A stretch of 60,000 bases of DNA, taken from NCBI GenBank assembly GCA_903813345.2, contig CAIIXF020000005.1, positions 18,109,375-18,169,374 on the forward strand, in the 5' to 3' direction. The notes under the pieces are model-generated. The model saw only the letters and a program-made list of their open reading frames with translations, did not search any database and had not been told where the DNA came from. This stretch comes from Owenia fusiformis. Lineage: Eukaryota; Annelida; Polychaeta; Sabellida; Oweniidae. The translations under genes were made by a program, and so were the position numbers. Positions 46,691 through 60,000 of this stretch are shown in pieces (positions within the stretch are counted from its first letter, which is position 1; every line of letters begins with the position of its first letter).

Positions 46691-48507
46691 CTATCCTTGC
46701 TTTGGACATACACCTAAACAAATCATTTGTTTTACAATGTAATATACATAAATGATATGATTACTCAAAGGAAATTAATCATACTAAAAAACAGAATGTA
46801 CATGTGCTTCATTTTCTCTAATTTTTGTACTTTGGTACTTTGTCTTGTTTCATTTGTAGAGTTAATGGGTTGATCTAGTTTACATATTCACTGGGGACAC
46901 AATTTGTTCATCCATCAGTAAGCATCCTGGCTATAAGGATATATGTGTTTTCACAATTATTCATCACTCCCCCTTTCACCAACCTCAAGGGGTTTATCTT
47001 CTACAGATTTTCTTGATTAATGTGTTGGTCATTATTCCCTTGTGTAGCTACTCTCTGAAAACTACTTACAGAGTAGAACAAAGTTTGTAATATGTCAATA
47101 GAGATTTTCAGGGGGTGGGCGGTGGGGGATGTTCAGTATGATTGTTTGTTATCAGAAGTGTCCCTTCTTCTTTTCTGATTTAGGTTTTGCGCTCAAATTT
47201 CAAATAAATCATTTCAGGGATTCAAATGTTTTTCTGGTATTTTAACTAGCTGGAAATGTCAGTGCAGTATCATCATCATGGTTAACATGGGGTTGGATGA
47301 CATATTCTTGAACCCATTCGAAAAGTGGAATTAAATCAATTAAGATATGGTTCAATGTTGATTAAGACATGGTTGCAATTTCCTGGTTTGTCCCATGAGA
47401 TGTCTCACATTAGATGTGTAGGCAATAATGGAATTAACCAGGATGGCAGCACTTAACTGAGGTTTAGTGAATGATGGTTGTTGGTTGATTGTGACATATG
47501 ATCCTATGTATACTCTCTTATTTTGTTGCATCTTTATTCATTAAAATCCACTACAGGTTATTTGTATCTTCATAATCAGCCATGCGATTCCCAAACCAAA
47601 TCAGTTTGATACTCATCACATTTTTCACCTTGGAATGACTTGAGAATTAGAAGGTAGCTGACATGGTTTAATATGATGAGCAATATTTTGTTCATTATGA
47701 TTTGATATTGTTCTTCAAATGTTGCCGTGTATGCTTTGAGATATCAGTTCTTAAAACTTCTGTCCATTTGTCACTATTTGGTACTAAAGGCATAATAGGC
47801 ATACCAACCTTTTGAACAGATCTATTGGAAAATGATATGCTTTTCATGGTATTTGTAGACCTCGACCCTAAAGAAAAACATATATATGCTAGGGCAAATT
47901 AAGGGTTCCACCTGTTTGTATTCAGAAGTGTTTTGTACATGTACTATCATTCCTAGAAATTAACTATCACTTTTCCATTAGCTCATTAAAGGTAATGGAC
48001 ATGGCATTAAGATTGATAAAGAAAATCCTGGTTTGGTTGTTTTTATGACACCTGCAATTACTGAATAGAAAACAAGTGTGTGTATGGAGAATAGATGGCG
48101 TATCTCTTTGACACAGCCTACCTTGAAGCATCTTTACACTTATTTATAATTTGTTATAATATAACAAAGCTGTTTTGGCTAATTATTAAAGTAAATCTGA
48201 GATAATGGCTTCATTTATTGTAATAAGATCCTACATTGAGGCCATTCATCTGACAAACTGACACTTTGCTCAAAGGCATCTTGAATTGTATTTATTCCAA
48301 GGTTGTCTCATTTAGAGATTGTCATAACCTTCTTTAGAAATGTTTCATGTTATCGGAGCTTTTGTCATAATTGGAAACTCAGCAGTTTTTAGAAAAACAT
48401 TATATCATTATTTTGCTCATCAGTCAACAGGAACTTTGTCAATGGCTATACTGATTCTATATAATTGAATAATAATCTTGAAATTGTAAGTAATAAAGTG
48501 GCATGGG

Positions 48508-48592
48508 TTTTATATTATATTATATTATATTATATAATAATATTATATTAATATTATTATCATACTATTATTATATTATATATAATCCAATT
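48508..48592. repeat. (TATTA)n microsatellite
   Basis: Repeated TATTATATTA and TAATATTATTA, degenerating at both ends. Confidence 0.88.
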
Positions 48593-50419
48593 CTTTAAGT
48601 GATATGTAGCTTTGAGAAGGAAAATATAATAGATATATGAAGCAAAAAGTAAAACTCACTAAGGCATCTTAACCTTGTGAAAACATTATCTAGAAAATGG
48701 GAATAATTCTTAGTTGTCAATTTTCATCTTGTTGTAGCTGTGATCCTACTTCCAAGTGGGAAGAAATTTGCATGACAAATAAACATCATCACTTAGTAAG
48801 GTATCATTGGGAGAACCAGTCAATGACTCAAATTTTTCATAATATGATGGTGCATTTTTATACAGTTTGGCAAGAAATGGCCGTGTCTCTGGTTGCCAGG
48901 AAGCCAACACAAGGCAGAATTTTCAAAGAAAAAAATGAATTACCCAACCAAAAAACCGAACCTTCTCAGAAAAAAGATAACGACAGATTGCCTGATAGGT
49001 GGGTTTGAAATCTGAAAACCTTGTGACCTGAATCAAGATTTTTTATATCATTGCCTCAAATATATTATGTTTTGGATTGACATTGAACCAGTTCTTTTTA
49101 ATAATACACTGAAGCTGTCCAATCAATTTTCCCATCTCATACCAACAATGTATATATGTAGTAGTATAAAATATTCATGAATTCCTAGTCAGTAGCTTTG
49201 AACAACATTTTTCTATTGATATTATATTTGTACATTTAAAATCTCTTCTAGTTTCAGCTCATTATAATCATATGATATTCAGAAAGCACAAGCAGAAACA
49301 TATGAGGAAAATATAAATTTAAAACCCATTTAACTATATCTACTGATAAGATATGTGTACAATTCTACAATATTTTTTCTTTCATCATTCCTTGTCTTGG
49401 CTAGATTTGAAAAAGTCCAAAGGTTCTGGCATATTTCTTTGACACATTAATTTTCAAAGTCATCGGGCAAAAACTAAAAATTTGACTTTCAGTTTTTTTA
49501 AATCTGATAAAATTTTCACATTTCTGATCAGATATTTAATTTTTCAGAACATTAAGTCAATATAATCATTCATAAAGTTCCTGGTTAGGTTGAAAGGGTT
49601 ATGTATATTTTAAACATGAGCAGTACCAATGTTATTCTCTCATAAACTACTATTATATTATCACACATTATGTCAGCCTTGGGTAAAATGAAGTACATGG
49701 CAGATTTAACACAAGTCATCACTTTCACTCTTTATAATTCATGTTGAATTCCCAATGGCGCAATTACCTCTTATTTGAGTCAAGGATACACTTTGGACAA
49801 TTTCAGTATTTCTGTTTTTTATTTTCTCATGATGGAATATAATGTCGCCCATGTGAATCATAAACTACTATCACAAACTACTTTTTCTTACTGTGTTCTG
49901 TTTCAATTTTTTGTCCTTTCCCTTTGGCACTTGTGCATACATATTTCAAAATTGTCATGATTGAAGAGAACATTAGCTGGGCTGGGGAAGCAAAGGACAA
50001 GCTAGAAAGCTATATAGATGATTCTCATCAAGATCTCAATAAAGCCTCTCCAGTACCACTCTTTGAGGAGTCAGTCTAAAGGGGTTTGTTTTGTGCAATG
50101 AACAATTCTCCCATTCACCTCTTTGAGAGGGACACATGTAGATCACATATTGCCCTGTACTTTGTTAAATTTAGAGGTTATAACTAATGTGTGGTCTTGA
50201 TACTTATTTTGGATACTGTTGTTCCTTAGTTTCCTTTAGTTAAGTGATGATCTCTTCTGATGTAATATCCCTCTATATCTTGCAATTCAATCTATTCTAT
50301 TTGGGGCACAATATGATAAAACTGCAATAAGAGATACAAGACCTTTTGGTTGCTGTAAATTTGAGTTGCTGCGGAATGTTAAAATGTGATTTATATCCAG
50401 AATAAATTTAATTTTTTTT

Positions 50420-50600
50420 TATGTCATCATCACCAGATATGGTGACATACTGTATTGCTATTGTTAAAGTCTCCAACTTTTTTGTGAACAATGTTTGGCA
50501 GGTGGCAATCGGGGTTCAGCGTCTGTACAAATTCTTACAACTTCAAATAAATGGTGGTGACATATTATCATGTTGATGCCTAATTGTTATTAATCTTTTT
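50420..50600 (+). repeat. solo copy of the GTGACAT element
   Basis: Shares with the 16-18 kb element the opening ATGTCATCATCACCAGATAT and GGTGACATACTG, AAAGTCTCC with a T-run, GGCGTCTG-like GTTCAGCGTCTGTACAA, ATTCTTACAACTTC, GGTGGTGACATATTATCATG and TGATGCCTAATTG. The AGGTCA array is absent, so this probably shows the ancestral short form. Confidence 0.75.
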
Positions 50601-53600
50601 TCTATGACCATTTTTTTGTTTTGGGTTTTCAAATGCAACCCTTTGTGCTTTCTCTTAACAAATTAGGCCATAGCTACTGTACACCATGGTCATTTATGTC
50701 ATTTAATCCTTGTGACAACTGTTTTTTCAGTTGTTTATTGTAATTTGTCTGAGGAGATCATAAAGATGATTCAGTTTGTGCACAGTAGCTATTATGGAAA
50801 AGAATTGTCTTAGTTGACCAATTATTTAGATTCAATTGAGTCCTTGATCTATTATCAGAGACTATTGAAGACATGCTCTTTCATTTAGTTTGGAATTTAT
50901 TCATTTGGGCAGTTTGGACACTACTTCATTGCTTCAATTTTGCATTTACTTTGGGACAGGTTCATTGAAGTTACATACAAGTAGGTACCATAATGATTTC
51001 CATGCTCCAAAAGGTCATGAAGGAGATGCTTTGAAATTTAAATAGACAATCCAAATTGTATAAAACCTCAAGAAAATATATTTCAATTGGGGAATGGGAT
51101 ATTTAGGGTTGTTTGGTATGGATTCTTGTTTTTCCCTACATTTAATAACACTGGAATTCTCCACGCTGATACTGAAGTAAAATATCAGAAATGTGGACTT
51201 TTCTCACTCAGTATTGATCCAGTCAAGTTATGATGTTTTGTTTCAAATTGTGCTTTTTCCAATGTTATCATATTCCTTAGGGGATAATTTGACTGTTATG
51301 ACATTTGTTATAGTTTCCATCTAGATTCATCTCAAGACCAAGTTATATTGCCATATTTATTAATCACTTATAATAACTATTTGCTTACATTATTGTTTTC
51401 TGCTTACGGTCAGACTATATAGTGTTTTGAATTGTCTTGAATTACAGTGTGATATGACATGTCATGACATCCTAAACATTGATAAAAGATATGTATAGCT
51501 CTACAAGTTCATAGTAGGGTTCGGCTCAGCATGGAGCTTAGTTGCATTTGTAATCGTTTCATATTTAGCATTCAAATCTTTTGTCTGTTCAAACGCTTTT
51601 GTCTGTTCCTTTTCGAGCCCTGGGGCAGTATTTGGAAGTTTTGCTGAGCTTTTTTGTTTCTTAGCTCTTCAAGGCATGAAGCGCATTGTTATATGTATCC
51701 AGGTACTTATTTACCATCTTATTAGTCCAAATATGCTTTACTTGGCCATAGCTATAGTGAAATGTATCAATCATGAAGGTTAATATGATTTTCAGGGGTT
51801 TTATTTGTTTTATATTCGGTGAAAAAATTGATATACATTGCTCTTTGGCTTCAAGTAATATTACTTTTCTTTCAAATTGTACCATGTACTTGGCAGTGAC
51901 AATGCTATCAACTGCAGACTCGTTTGGTATAGACTGGATGAACCCGGATCTTCCTCAAGGAAAACATTGTATTCCTGTTATTGTCAAAGACTACAGATCA
52001 AAGGACGCGACGGCTATGTCAGTTTTGTCATTTTCTCAGTTTAGAAAAATAGAATCTTTAAATGTCATGGGAAGCAGTACTGGAATGAAAATATTTTTGA
52101 ACGCTTCTTCTTTTACAGTTAACTGAAATGAAGCATTTCCCAGTATATAATAATTATGTTCTGGTGTTTATTCAATTGATTTCCACAGAGCAGAAGGCAT
52201 TATTTCAACTAAAAGCATGATTATGGTTTCCTGATGCTTGTCATGATTCTTTGTTTGAATTAGGTTGGTACAAACAGGGAAAAAACTAGAGCAATAGTTC
52301 AATCTCACCAAATTCAGCGTGAAACGTTTATTTGTATATATATTTCGATATTTCTTGATGTTGGGGGTTAACTCGCAGCGTTAAATGATTGAAAGTGTTA
52401 TGGTGAAGAACATATTTAATTGAAATTGTAATGGAAATCTTGAAGAATACATGTATACCCTTTGGTTGGGTTTTAGTTTTTAGAAATAGAAATCCCTCTT
52501 TTATGAATCCATAACCGTCTTATAGATCAATGTGCATCCTTCCTCATTCTGGTATCTCATTAATCATCCAATGTCTATGTATTGGTCATAATTCTCAGCT
52601 GTGGGACTATAAAATAAATGGACATGCCTACAGATTTGCATTTGTCTTTTCTAAATGGCCCTAATTACCCTACAGTGGCCAATTATTGAGGAAATATCTG
52701 GGCTAATTTCTAACACCTCCTCTATTGAAAAAAGGAATTGAAAAAATCTTTATTATAATTTGGATGAGAGTCTGTAATCTGCAAAATAAATTTGAGAGAA
52801 TATGAAGTAAATTGTAAGTTTCTCTTGGATATACATGGATGCTACATAACATAATCCTCAACCACTTATTATAGACAGTAGAGGTGACAATCTCTTGAAG
52901 CAGATTGAACCAGAAACCAAAAAAGTCTTTCTATCCCGCCCATCACGTGATGTATTTAACAACCCTCAACACCCTATCTAATAGCTTTATTTCACTTCTT
53001 CAAAAGAGACCTTCTACTAGGCTCTGTGCATCAGGGTAATCCTTTAAGTCCATTAGTTTCTCTACTGATTTGACTAATTTTCTAGACTCTAAATATAGTC
53101 ATGCTCTGAATGCTTACCATGTCAACATGCTCTATAGTTCAGTTCACTTTGTTCTCAACAGTTAAGTTTGTTTTGATAAGTAACGTTATTTACCAAATAT
53201 TTAATTTAACACATCATTGATTTCTATCATGAATTTTTTATTTTAAGTAGCAAATATGCTCCACCAGACCTGTCAATACAGATATCCAACCAGAAACATA
53301 CGCTAGAGGGTTGCACTACATTTGATCATTAATATAAGGGGACAATCATAACTTGATTATGACCCCGCCTCTAAGGAAGATTCCCATTATAATTGCTCAA
53401 TTTCATTTTAGGAACCTTTTTGGTGGAAATCACACAACATTTTCCCACATACATCTATTTCCTTAAGATGATATACAGTAAAACCTGCGAACAGGGAACA
53501 CTCTCCCATCTAGTCAAAACTGTTTAAATACATTTATGATTCAGTCACTCAAATTGCTATTAGGTACTTGCTCATTGCATAAAGATGATAACATAAGAAA

Positions 53601-56600
53601 GCCTATGTTGCTGACAATATTTTATTTTGCACATCATAAGTGCAACAAGACGCTATACATAATTATGCAAGTTGGGTCTAAAACAACTGGGCAAAAACAT
53701 GACAAGATTTTAATCTGTAGTCATGACGTCCTAACCAAGATACATATATACATGTACCTGGAAAATCAGAAAGAATAGGAAATAGACTATAGTGAGGAAA
53801 CTCAAAGGTTTCTTAGTTGAAGCAATCAATTATTATGGAATATTTGGTTTATACATTTTTGTGTAGGAATATGTGGCTTTAAGAAAAGTGAAATCCTCTC
53901 ATCTTCCAGTCTTTTAAGAGAAATCATCATTTCCCTTTACAAATGCTTAAATATGTTATTACAATTTTTTTTTCATAGAATATTACTGTTATTAAGAAAT
54001 CTTTAGACCTAATATCATTGCAGCATTTTGACAACTTTATCAGGGAACATTTTTCAAAGCAAATTAGGCCAATTTTACTTATTGCGGTCACATGTTCCCT
54101 TATAAGGGAACGCAATATCTTTCAATAGGAGATCCTATTTTTAGGCCTCTAGCACCTTTAATGTCATTTTAATTCAATACTTAGCTAGTAAAATACATTA
54201 TCTCAGAGTTAGCTGTATTAAGGAGATCAATATTTCACCACTTTCAAACTGCTGACATATTAGTTGGAAATGTACGCATCGTGCATTAATTGTCTCTGTG
54301 GTCATAAAAGCTCTAATCATTGGTTTTAGATGTATGATGTATGATTACATAACTGATGATTTTTTATGAAAATCTTAGATATATTTAAACCATACATAGG
54401 GTGTACTTTTGTTGATATCTTTGCAACATATTTGTTTTAAATCATCTTTAGTATGAGCAAAGGATTTTTCGAACTTAACTGAACTTTTTATCAGTATGAA
54501 TTTATTTTTCTGATGATCTCTGCATCTATGCATTATCTTACTCAGTCATTTCTGATTATTAAGCTTTGATTCTCAGAGTATGGTATCACATTTATGAAGC
54601 ATGTAAGCATCCCCTATGACATCACACAATTCACATGATCAATTTATTTTAGAGTAAAAGCATTTAACAACATATTCAAAATAACATTTTAATGTGTTTG
54701 ATAATTTATGAGAGTTAATTACGAATGTAAACTTGGTTAATTAAGCTCATTCTCTCAATTATTTTTATTTGCCCCGGGTGACCCGATTTCCTGTTACTAT
54801 GGCAACCCTTACTTATCTAATATATCTGTTATACCAAATATTTTTAATACAGTATTCTTTACTGCAGATTCTATGAAAATTTCATTAGAATATATTGAAA
54901 AATAAAAAAATTAGAGAGATATTATGAGAACTTTATGATATACCCTCGTATGTATCTAAAATGTGCTCAGTTTTCAAGCAAGTTCAATATGGCAATGTCA
55001 GGTAATAAATTGTTCATTATTTGGAAATCAACCTAGGCTTTGTTTCTGAGTTAGATTTAAAACATTTTTATAGGCTTTATACAATGTAAAGTATCTTCAA
55101 CATGCCTGATTGCTTTCTTACACCATTTTCCACTCTATTTTCTGTTCCACAACAAAACATGTTTAATATAAGAAGTTAACCTATGAGTCTCAAAACTAAC
55201 AATTGCATGTGAGAAGAATTCCTCATCATACCAATTTCAAGCAATTTTCCACATTGCATAAGAGCATTTTGGGACGTTACATTGATTACAGAATATGAAA
55301 AACTGATTGAATAAAGTACCAGAATTGTTTCAGGGGTCCCCAGGGCCCTGTGTCTAGGCTCGATTAAGCTTATGGTTAGACCCCTTAGAGACAATGCAAT
55401 AAATCTTCAGGCTCTATTCCACTTAGCAATTATGTTCGGGTTAGTTTAAAAAAAGTTTTTTTATATGTTTTAAGGTTAATATGATATAGTTTTACTCAAA
55501 AAAATATTTTTATTTTGATATTCAAATTTTGTGAATGTAAATAATATTAGAATCTTCTTCATTATAATCTATAGACTTAAAAATCCTCTTGGATTCTCTT
55601 TTAGTAGATTTAAATTTAGTGCCATGAAATATGCTACTTCTGAACCAGCTGCAAGGGAAAATGCGCTTACCGGCATGATTGATTTGGTAACACCAAATAT
55701 GGTGCCAAAATGGGTAATAAAGGCAGAATTATTGATATTAATATGAGAATCATCTTTTGAAATCAAATGTTTTTTATGCTTGAAACAAATACCCTTGATT
55801 CAGAATTGTACAAATAGAAAACCCCATAGAATGTAACTAAAGGGAAATGATGTCATCGTAAGCATGGCAACCAGTCAGGCTTGTTGGACAAGTTTTTGAT
55901 TTACCAAATAATCATTCTTGTGAATCTCTAACTGAAGTAAAGGGAATTCGTAAAAAATGTTTAAAAAATGTCATCCCTTCTAAAGTTTCTTCGTTTATTT
56001 TATCTTTCTAATCCCGACCGTTATCATATTTCTCCCATGGGTTGTAAAGAAGCTTAAGATTAAGTGCGATATGATGTTAATGTTGTCTATCATGTATACT
56101 TCAATATAGAATTTTCCTCTTGACTTGATAAGTAGAAATCTTGGACATATTTCACCCACGCTATACTGGTATCCAAGAACAGTATATTGATGTATTAAGA
56201 TTTGAATTGATAGCTACTGACATATATTTGAAAAAGAGGATTTTTCCTCAAGGAGATGGATGACCCAAGTTAATACCTTTTGTCTGCCCTCACATACAAA
56301 TTGTCATTTACATTTCCCTATTAAAGGGTGATGCATATCGTTTAGCAAACGACACTCATTTCTGGTGTTGCTCACCGTTTAGTGTAAAAGGCCCAATCCT
56401 GGAATAATACTCAAGGGTTCACATGCTTGAGGTTGTTGTGTCAACTACACCTCTTACTGTTATATAGCATAAGTATATTACAGATTGTCACACATTTATA
56501 AAAGGGAGATTTTTATTTTGACAAATCAATTTCACATTTATGGGTGATAGTAATCACAATAACGTAATTGTACACAGCTTGGCATATGAAATATCCTCCA

Positions 56601-57120
56601 TATGAAACAAAGCAGTTCTCATACAAGGATTTATATCGGATGTTGTACATGCATTCTTTGAACAATCACTCTCTCAATAATGTTTTCAGAATCATTAATA
56701 ACGGATCTCCAAGACAATTTCAAAAACTGGATTTTTACAAAACTCCCCTTATTTCTTCAAAATGGACTGATCCAGTTGACTCGCCTGGAGACGCCATATT
56801 GTTTTTATAGGGGAAGCTTATTGGAACCCTTTAAAAAGACAAGTTGGTGAAAGATATACAAATTGTGTGGTACTTAAATTGATGGTTCAAAACTCAGTGA
56901 TGAGTCAGTATGTGTAAACTAAAAAACAAGCATTGCTATAGAGGCTCAAAGGTTTCATTTTTTTTTATTTAACATATAGGTATTTGTTTTTGTACAGACT
57001 TTGATAGACTTTAAAATGAAACATTTATGCCACGTCTATTTTTCAAAAAATGTTTTGTCATTCAACATTTAACGAAAGGTATTTTAACAAACTAAACATT
57101 CCATATATCTATGTTTCCAG

Positions 57121-57306
57121 AAAGCAAGATTGGCCAGAATTCATATGGCGAAAAATGCTAGTGGCGCTGCTTTCGTCAAGTCCAAGAAACGGGCACAAGA
57201 ACGACAAAGAATGCGGGAGAGTGGTATGGAAGTGGATGCCAATTCACACGAAGATGTATTTGAATTGCAACATCACCATTTATTAAATTGTCTTGAAAAA
57301 ACTACG
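57121..57306 (+). CDS. Shal (KCND): Kv4/Shal potassium channel, C-terminal cytoplasmic exon with dileucine motif
   Basis: Coding exon of 186 nt (62 codons, phase 0 at both ends) between TTTCCAG and GTAAGT. It joins directly to AAG at the end of either pore exon to read AQK-KARLARIHMAKNASGAAF. The centre (about residues 19-44) is basic, then acidic, and resembles invertebrate Shal proteins, which have SGAAFVSKKK here. The end reads FELQHHHLLNCLEKTT. This is the conserved Kv4 segment containing the dileucine motif that, in mammalian Kv4.2, directs the channel to dendrites. Sequence from 57307 to 60000 contains no recognisable continuation, so the remaining C-terminal exons lie beyond the window. 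The 20.6-kb gap to exon B is intron. Confidence 0.92.
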
Positions 57307-58767
57307 GTAAGTGCTTTAATTCATATGTATTGTGTTACTTCTGCATCTTAACAAATTTAACTAGATTTTTAGATATAGATTGTTTAGACTGAAACTTTCA
57401 TACATTTACACTGATATTTGCGTGGATATTATAATGTAGAGAGTGTCTAGGGATAGATTTCTAACATTTTTGCAATTGATGAGCAGATACGAGATACTCC
57501 TAATACTCTATACATAAAAGCATCTTATTTTAAACCTTATTATTACGAATCATTTTTATATATTTCATTTTTTTAGATATACATTTTTGAGGTGTTCATA
57601 CTTAATGTTTTGTTGTTAAAACAAAATCAATTTTTGTTGGTACACAAAATCAATTTTTCACAATGATCGACTGTTCTTATTTTGTCTGTTTGTACGTATC
57701 CATGGCAATGTTTATAATTCTGCTGAAAATGCTTATCAAGCACATCTCATATCCATCATAGAACTACAAGTTACCAAAATACTGTGATAAACATTGTTGG
57801 GAACCCTCATGCAATTCTTTTAGAAATAGTATAAATACGTAGACAATGGCATGATGACTTCATTGTACGGGTACTTTCTCTATAAAGTGATAAATAATTG
57901 AATCGATGATGATGTCATCAATACTACAATTCATCATATAGATAAACACAAACTTTAGATAACTTCTCATGGCTTCTAACCAGGTGCTATTCTATACAAT
58001 TATATAGGTATTAAACTCCAATTAAAATAGAATTAACCAAGGATAACTTTCCATACAGTAATACATGTGAATCAGTGTTTTCTAAAATGTTACCACATTT
58101 TAGCACTTAACCATATTTTTGTGTTGTAGGGGCCTATTGCATGATCAGGATTCTACTTTCATCTCTTCGCATGATGCACTTTATGTCAGTTCTTCTTACC
58201 CATAATACAAATACCAAGATGTTAATATTTTAAAATCAGAGACACAACGGGGTATTAGAAACCTGAATTGAAAATTATACTAATGTAACTTAAAATGTAA
58301 GGCAATATATTTCCAATTTGTATAAGAGAGGAATACTGTGGGGAATAACATGAAATACGCAAGAACAGAAAGGTACTTTAAACAATGGGAATTTTCTGTT
58401 TTTCATGGCAATCAATCATTTTCGCTCATCTGGTATCTGGGAAAACATTTACCGTCTCGAGTAATTAAAATCATTGTCATATTTTGCGTCATTTCTACAA
58501 TGCCATATTTGAGCCGAAGATATTGATGACAACGTTGAATTCTCTAGAGGGTTTTGATTTGAAAGAAATGTTTTATGCCTCAATAGGTACAGAGTTAAGA
58601 CCTACTTCTTTTCTTCATCATTGGTATGAACTTTCTTGCCATTCTATTCTTTCAAAAACAGAAAAGGTGTTTGTATATTTTATAGAAACATATAATAGTA
58701 CATGTTCTTACATTACAGTAGTGGGGCAATTTTCTAAAACCAATTTGACCATCTTCATTTGCAACTA

Positions 58768-58805
58768 GGTGGTGACATGTTGCTACCATGTAACTTGTTT
58801 TTATC
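58768..58805 (+). repeat. 3' end fragment of the GTGACAT element
   Basis: GCAACTAGGTGGTGACATGT and CATGTAACTTGTTTTTA match the right end of the element at 18097-18140. The rest of 57307-59390 shows no recognisable feature. Confidence 0.6.
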
Positions 58806-59394
58806 ACTCCCACACAGAATCGACTCGAGAGTCATTAAGAGATAAAGGGGAACATTTGTTTTGTTTTTGCAATGGAAATACTTTGAAATATGAAACAATC
58901 TTATAATTATTTCTAAAATTTATTTCTCATATCACCTACATGCTCATTTCGTCACAACTTAATGTGTGTGGTGCTCATTTTATCACAACTAAAATTTTCT
59001 TCTTCACAATAGCTAACATTTATCACTTGTCTTTCAACACAATGTTCTGTTGAGCCTAACCTTTGCATTTTAATCATTATAGATTTAATGTCCAGTTGTT
59101 TCATAACATAACATGGGGAGTGAGTAATGGCATACAGAATCAATAATAATTATCTTCTATATCACCTCTATTCAATATCTGTGGTTTCAAATATCACAAC
59201 TTAAAGGTCCAAAGAGCCATCATGTATGACTTTATGAAGCATAGTATTGTGTTTTTATGTTTATTTCCTCGATTATTAAAATCAGAGGATTGATGAAGAA
59301 AATCAATGCAAAGTTATCACATCATTAAGTTTGGATTGTCCTTCAATTCTCCAAACATAAAATTAGAAGTTTCTCGCAAGAGGGTATGTTGTAC

Positions 59395-60000
59395 TTTAAA
59401 GGGATACCCTGTATGCACCATTATATGTGATATACTCAGTATATAACATAGATAATGGTGTAGCCAGTATATACCATGAGTAATAGTGCACCATGTATGT
59501 ACCCTGATCAATGGTATACCCAGTATATACCATGAGTAATAGTGCACCATGTATGTACCATGATCAATGGTTTATACTGTATATACCATGAGTAATAGTG
59601 CACCATGTTTGTACCATGATCAATGGTATTTCCCGTATATACCATGAGTAATAGTGCACCATGTATGTACCATGATCAATGGTATATCCTGTATATACCA
59701 TGAGTAATAGTGCACCATGTATGTACCATGATCAATGGTTTATACTGTATATACCATGAGTAATAGTGCACCATGTATGTACCATGATCAATGGTATATC
59801 CTGTATATACCATGAGTAATAGTGCATCATGTATGTACCATGATCAATGGTATTTTCTGTATATACCATGAGTAATAGTGCACCATGTATGTACCATGAT
59901 CAATGGTATACCCAGTATATACCATGAGTAATAGTGCACCTTGTATGTACCATGATCAATGGTTTATACTGTATATACCATGAGTAATAGTGCACCATAT
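59395..60000. repeat. minisatellite, 56-bp unit, continuing beyond the window
   Basis: Ten copies at about 56-bp spacing of CCATGAGTAATAGTGCACCA, TGTATGTACCATGATCAATG and GTATATCCTGTATATA, more diverged before 59470. GGTATATCC and GGTTTATAC versions alternate irregularly. The unit holds the palindromes TGATCA and GTGCAC. The array is cut by the window end. Confidence 0.92.

Larger units (their letters stand above)
36559..57120 (+). other. Kv4 intron between pore exon B and the C-terminal exon
   Basis: This 20,562-nt intron runs from GTATGT to TTTCCAG. Besides the repeats listed separately (32-bp minisatellite, TA-flanked inverted-repeat element, hAT-like element, 42-44 kb dispersed repeat, 88-bp minisatellite, AT repeat at 48.5 kb, GTGACAT copy at 50.4 kb), I see no further exon. 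The stretches 36.6-37.85 kb, 38.45-40.0 kb, 46.7-48.5 kb, 48.6-50.4 kb and 50.6-57.1 kb hold only short chance reading frames. Confidence 0.75.

Noticed and set aside
47110-47130. G-rich run as a G-quadruplex
   Set aside because: Only three clear runs of three or more G, with the fourth just GG; too weak to claim.
51773-52126. 117-codon open frame in the Kv4 intron
   Set aside because: No known motif, no matching splice phases with the Kv4 exons, and ordinary AT-rich composition; a novel exon cannot be excluded but is unsupported.

Overview
The window is AT-rich animal nuclear DNA, most of it intronic. The only host gene I can support is a voltage-gated potassium channel of the Kv4/Shal family on the + strand. 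Three coding exons are visible: two adjacent, alternative versions of the exon that runs from the selectivity filter through S6 (36183-36345 and 36396-36558), and the next C-terminal exon (57121-57306). The large first exon that normally encodes T1 and S1-S5 is not in the window and should lie upstream. The rest of the C-terminus should lie beyond position 60000. The intron between the visible exons is about 20.6 kb, and more than 36 kb of upstream intron or 5' flank is present. The C-terminal exon resembles invertebrate Shal more than vertebrate Kv4. Together with large introns, Tx1/L1-like LINEs, mariner and hAT elements and many minisatellites, this suggests a marine invertebrate (lophotrochozoan or non-vertebrate deuterostome). 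I cannot name the species.

The most interesting feature is the pair of pore exons. Both are exactly 163 nt, have the same splice phases, keep GYGDIVP and the S6 PVP motif, and differ at only six of 54 residues despite heavy synonymous divergence. They are separated by a 50-nt intron, and joining them would shift the frame. This is the signature of mutually exclusive splicing that swaps part of the outer pore and the S6 entrance of a Shal channel.

Layout. 1-10 kb: a decayed non-LTR retrotransposon with a recognisable reverse transcriptase (about 1.3-2.65 kb), a mariner-type element with a TA target duplication (2861-3927), a three-copy tandem repeat of about 365 bp, a small foldback element, and two minisatellites. 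10-18 kb: a 5'-truncated Tx1/L1-like LINE with a 17-bp target-site duplication and poly(A) tail, then a composite repeat with 13 tandem units rich in AGGTCA/TGACCT half-sites. 18-31 kb: intronic sequence with diverged copies of the same GTGACAT repeat family, two hairpin-forming elements near 21.2 and 21.6 kb, and a short inverted-repeat element near 26.2 kb. 31.2-33.8 kb: two apparently identical 458-bp direct repeats flank a region holding degenerate telomere-like CCCTAA repeats. 35-37 kb: a tRNA-like sequence and the alternative Kv4 exons. 37-57 kb: the long intron, with a 32-bp minisatellite, a TA-flanked inverted-repeat element, a hAT-like element with an 8-bp target duplication, a dispersed repeat family, an 88-bp pyrimidine-rich minisatellite and another GTGACAT copy. 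57-60 kb: the Kv4 C-terminal exon and a 56-bp minisatellite that runs off the end.

Nearly all other open reading frames are chance frames or are generated by the tandem repeats, and I have not annotated them as genes.
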